Below are positions 63,511-64,000 of a DNA stretch of 64,000 nt, in pieces. Source of the stretch: Schizochytrium sp. TIO01 (Eukaryota > Sar > Bigyra > Thraustochytrida > Thraustochytriidae); assembly GCA_004764695.1 (NCBI GenBank), contig SMSO01000037.1:1038247-1102246 (forward strand). Reading direction: 5' to 3'. How positions within the stretch are numbered: position 1 is the stretch's first letter; each line of letters opens with the position of its first letter. The notes beneath the pieces were generated by a model. The model was given only the letters and a program-made list of their open reading frames with translations. It was not told the DNA's origin and made no database searches. The position numbers and the translations under genes are program-made.

Positions 63511-64000
63511 TCATTCAACGAGTAAAATACACAGATCCATCACATTGGTACCCGTAGGGCCAACTTTGATATGCGCTTCAGAGTCCTGGAAAAAACCGTA
63601 CGAGTTATGGGATGCAAGATGTTTCTTGGCTCGGGCGAGTTCTTCACGGGATCTACATACCTCGCCATCTACAACAGCTCCAGCAGCGTCACAAGGGCCA
63701 TCTTGACCGTCTGTTCCAGCAGCCAACAGAGTAATTCCATGTTCTTGACTCAAGCTAATAGCAGCAGCCAGCGCCAGTTCTTGATTGCGCCCACCCAATC
63801 CTGAGGCAGCCTCCCTCGAAAGAGTCACCGTTGTTTCTCCTCCAACAAGAATGCAGGCTGGGAGTTTGCCAAATGTACCTTGATCCCGGGCATCACGAGC
63901 AATACCCACAAGAAAGCTAGCAGCATGGCGAGCTTCGCCCTGCATTTGCGATGTGAGAATTTTAGCATTGTACCCCATCTTTGTTGCCTCTGTTTTGGCT
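63511..64000 (-). CDS. Glycerate kinase (GLYCTK/MOFRL type), C-terminal part, cut by the window end
   Basis: The C-terminal 162 residues of a glycerate 2-kinase of the MOFRL family, which phosphorylates D-glycerate in serine or photorespiratory-type glycerate metabolism. The frame runs off the end of the window (AKTEATK precedes the internal ATG at 63978), so that ATG is not the start. Diagnostic segments are GEARHAASF, ILVGGETTVTL, GLGGRNQELALAAAI, AAGTDGQDGPCDAAGAVVDG and the terminal NSYGFF...VGPTGTNVMDL. No break is visible in the part present. Confidence 0.92.
   Translation of the reverse strand, partial: AKTEATKMGYNAKILTSQMQGEARHAASFLVGIARDARDQGTFGKLPACILVGGETTVTLSREAASGLGGRNQELALAAAISLSQEHGITLLAAGTDGQDGPCDAAGAVVDGEVCRSREELARAKKHLASHNSYGFFQDSEAHIKVGPTGTNVMDLCILLVE

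Overview
The window looks like nuclear DNA of a unicellular marine eukaryote. A heterokont of the labyrinthulomycete/thraustochytrid kind is my best guess. This is an inference from gene content: an IQ-rich myosin, GABA-B/glutamate-type 7TM receptors with periplasmic-binding-like ectodomains, a eukaryotic BCCT transporter, a GPC acyltransferase and flagellar-type coiled-coil proteins. Spliceosomal introns are present with GTAAGT donors and CAG/TAG acceptors. No rRNA, convincing tRNA, CRISPR array, virus or transposon was seen.

Layout. 0-2.3 kb is microsatellite-bearing and gene-free. 2.3-11.4 kb holds a BCCT osmolyte transporter (+), a TIR-domain protein with an SQ/TQ cluster and a nuclear localisation signal (-), two weak small ORFs and a three-exon glycerophosphocholine acyltransferase (-). 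11.4-15.4 kb is repeat-rich with one doubtful gene. 15.4-21.7 kb holds a myosin heavy chain (+) convergent with a 7TM receptor-like protein (-). 24.9-31.4 kb is one minus-strand gene that I assembled across exons: a short first exon, nine in-phase 84-nt exons each encoding one NLR/ribonuclease-inhibitor-type leucine-rich repeat, a transmembrane exon, then a long exon with coiled coil, a protein kinase domain and a RING/IBR/RING-like zinc module. 33.4-40.2 kb is a divergent pair of coiled-coil proteins, one with SHIPPO-type PGAY motifs; both suggest a flagellar or centrosomal role. 40.9-57.3 kb holds two paralogous GABA-B-like receptors (-) separated by 9.7 kb of microsatellite-rich DNA. 57.3-61.9 kb is again microsatellite-rich. 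61.9-63.2 kb is a two-exon LYR-motif mitochondrial protein (+), and the window ends inside a glycerate kinase (-).

The most interesting system is the LRR-kinase-RBR gene. Its LRR exons sit in a 321-322 bp tandem array. Intron stretches of non-adjacent copies are identical over 166 nt, while the codons for the variable positions of the LRR beta-strand/concave surface differ between copies. That is the pattern expected of a recognition receptor that expands by unequal crossing-over and diversifies at its binding face. It combines sensing (LRR), membrane anchoring, phosphorylation and probable ubiquitin ligation in one chain. The nearby TIR protein, with candidate ATM/ATR-type phosphorylation sites and a nuclear signal, may be a second stress or immunity component. 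No functional link between the two is shown.

Many long open frames here begin only with TTG or GTG. Since this is a eukaryote I set starts at the first suitable ATG and say so where it changes the model.
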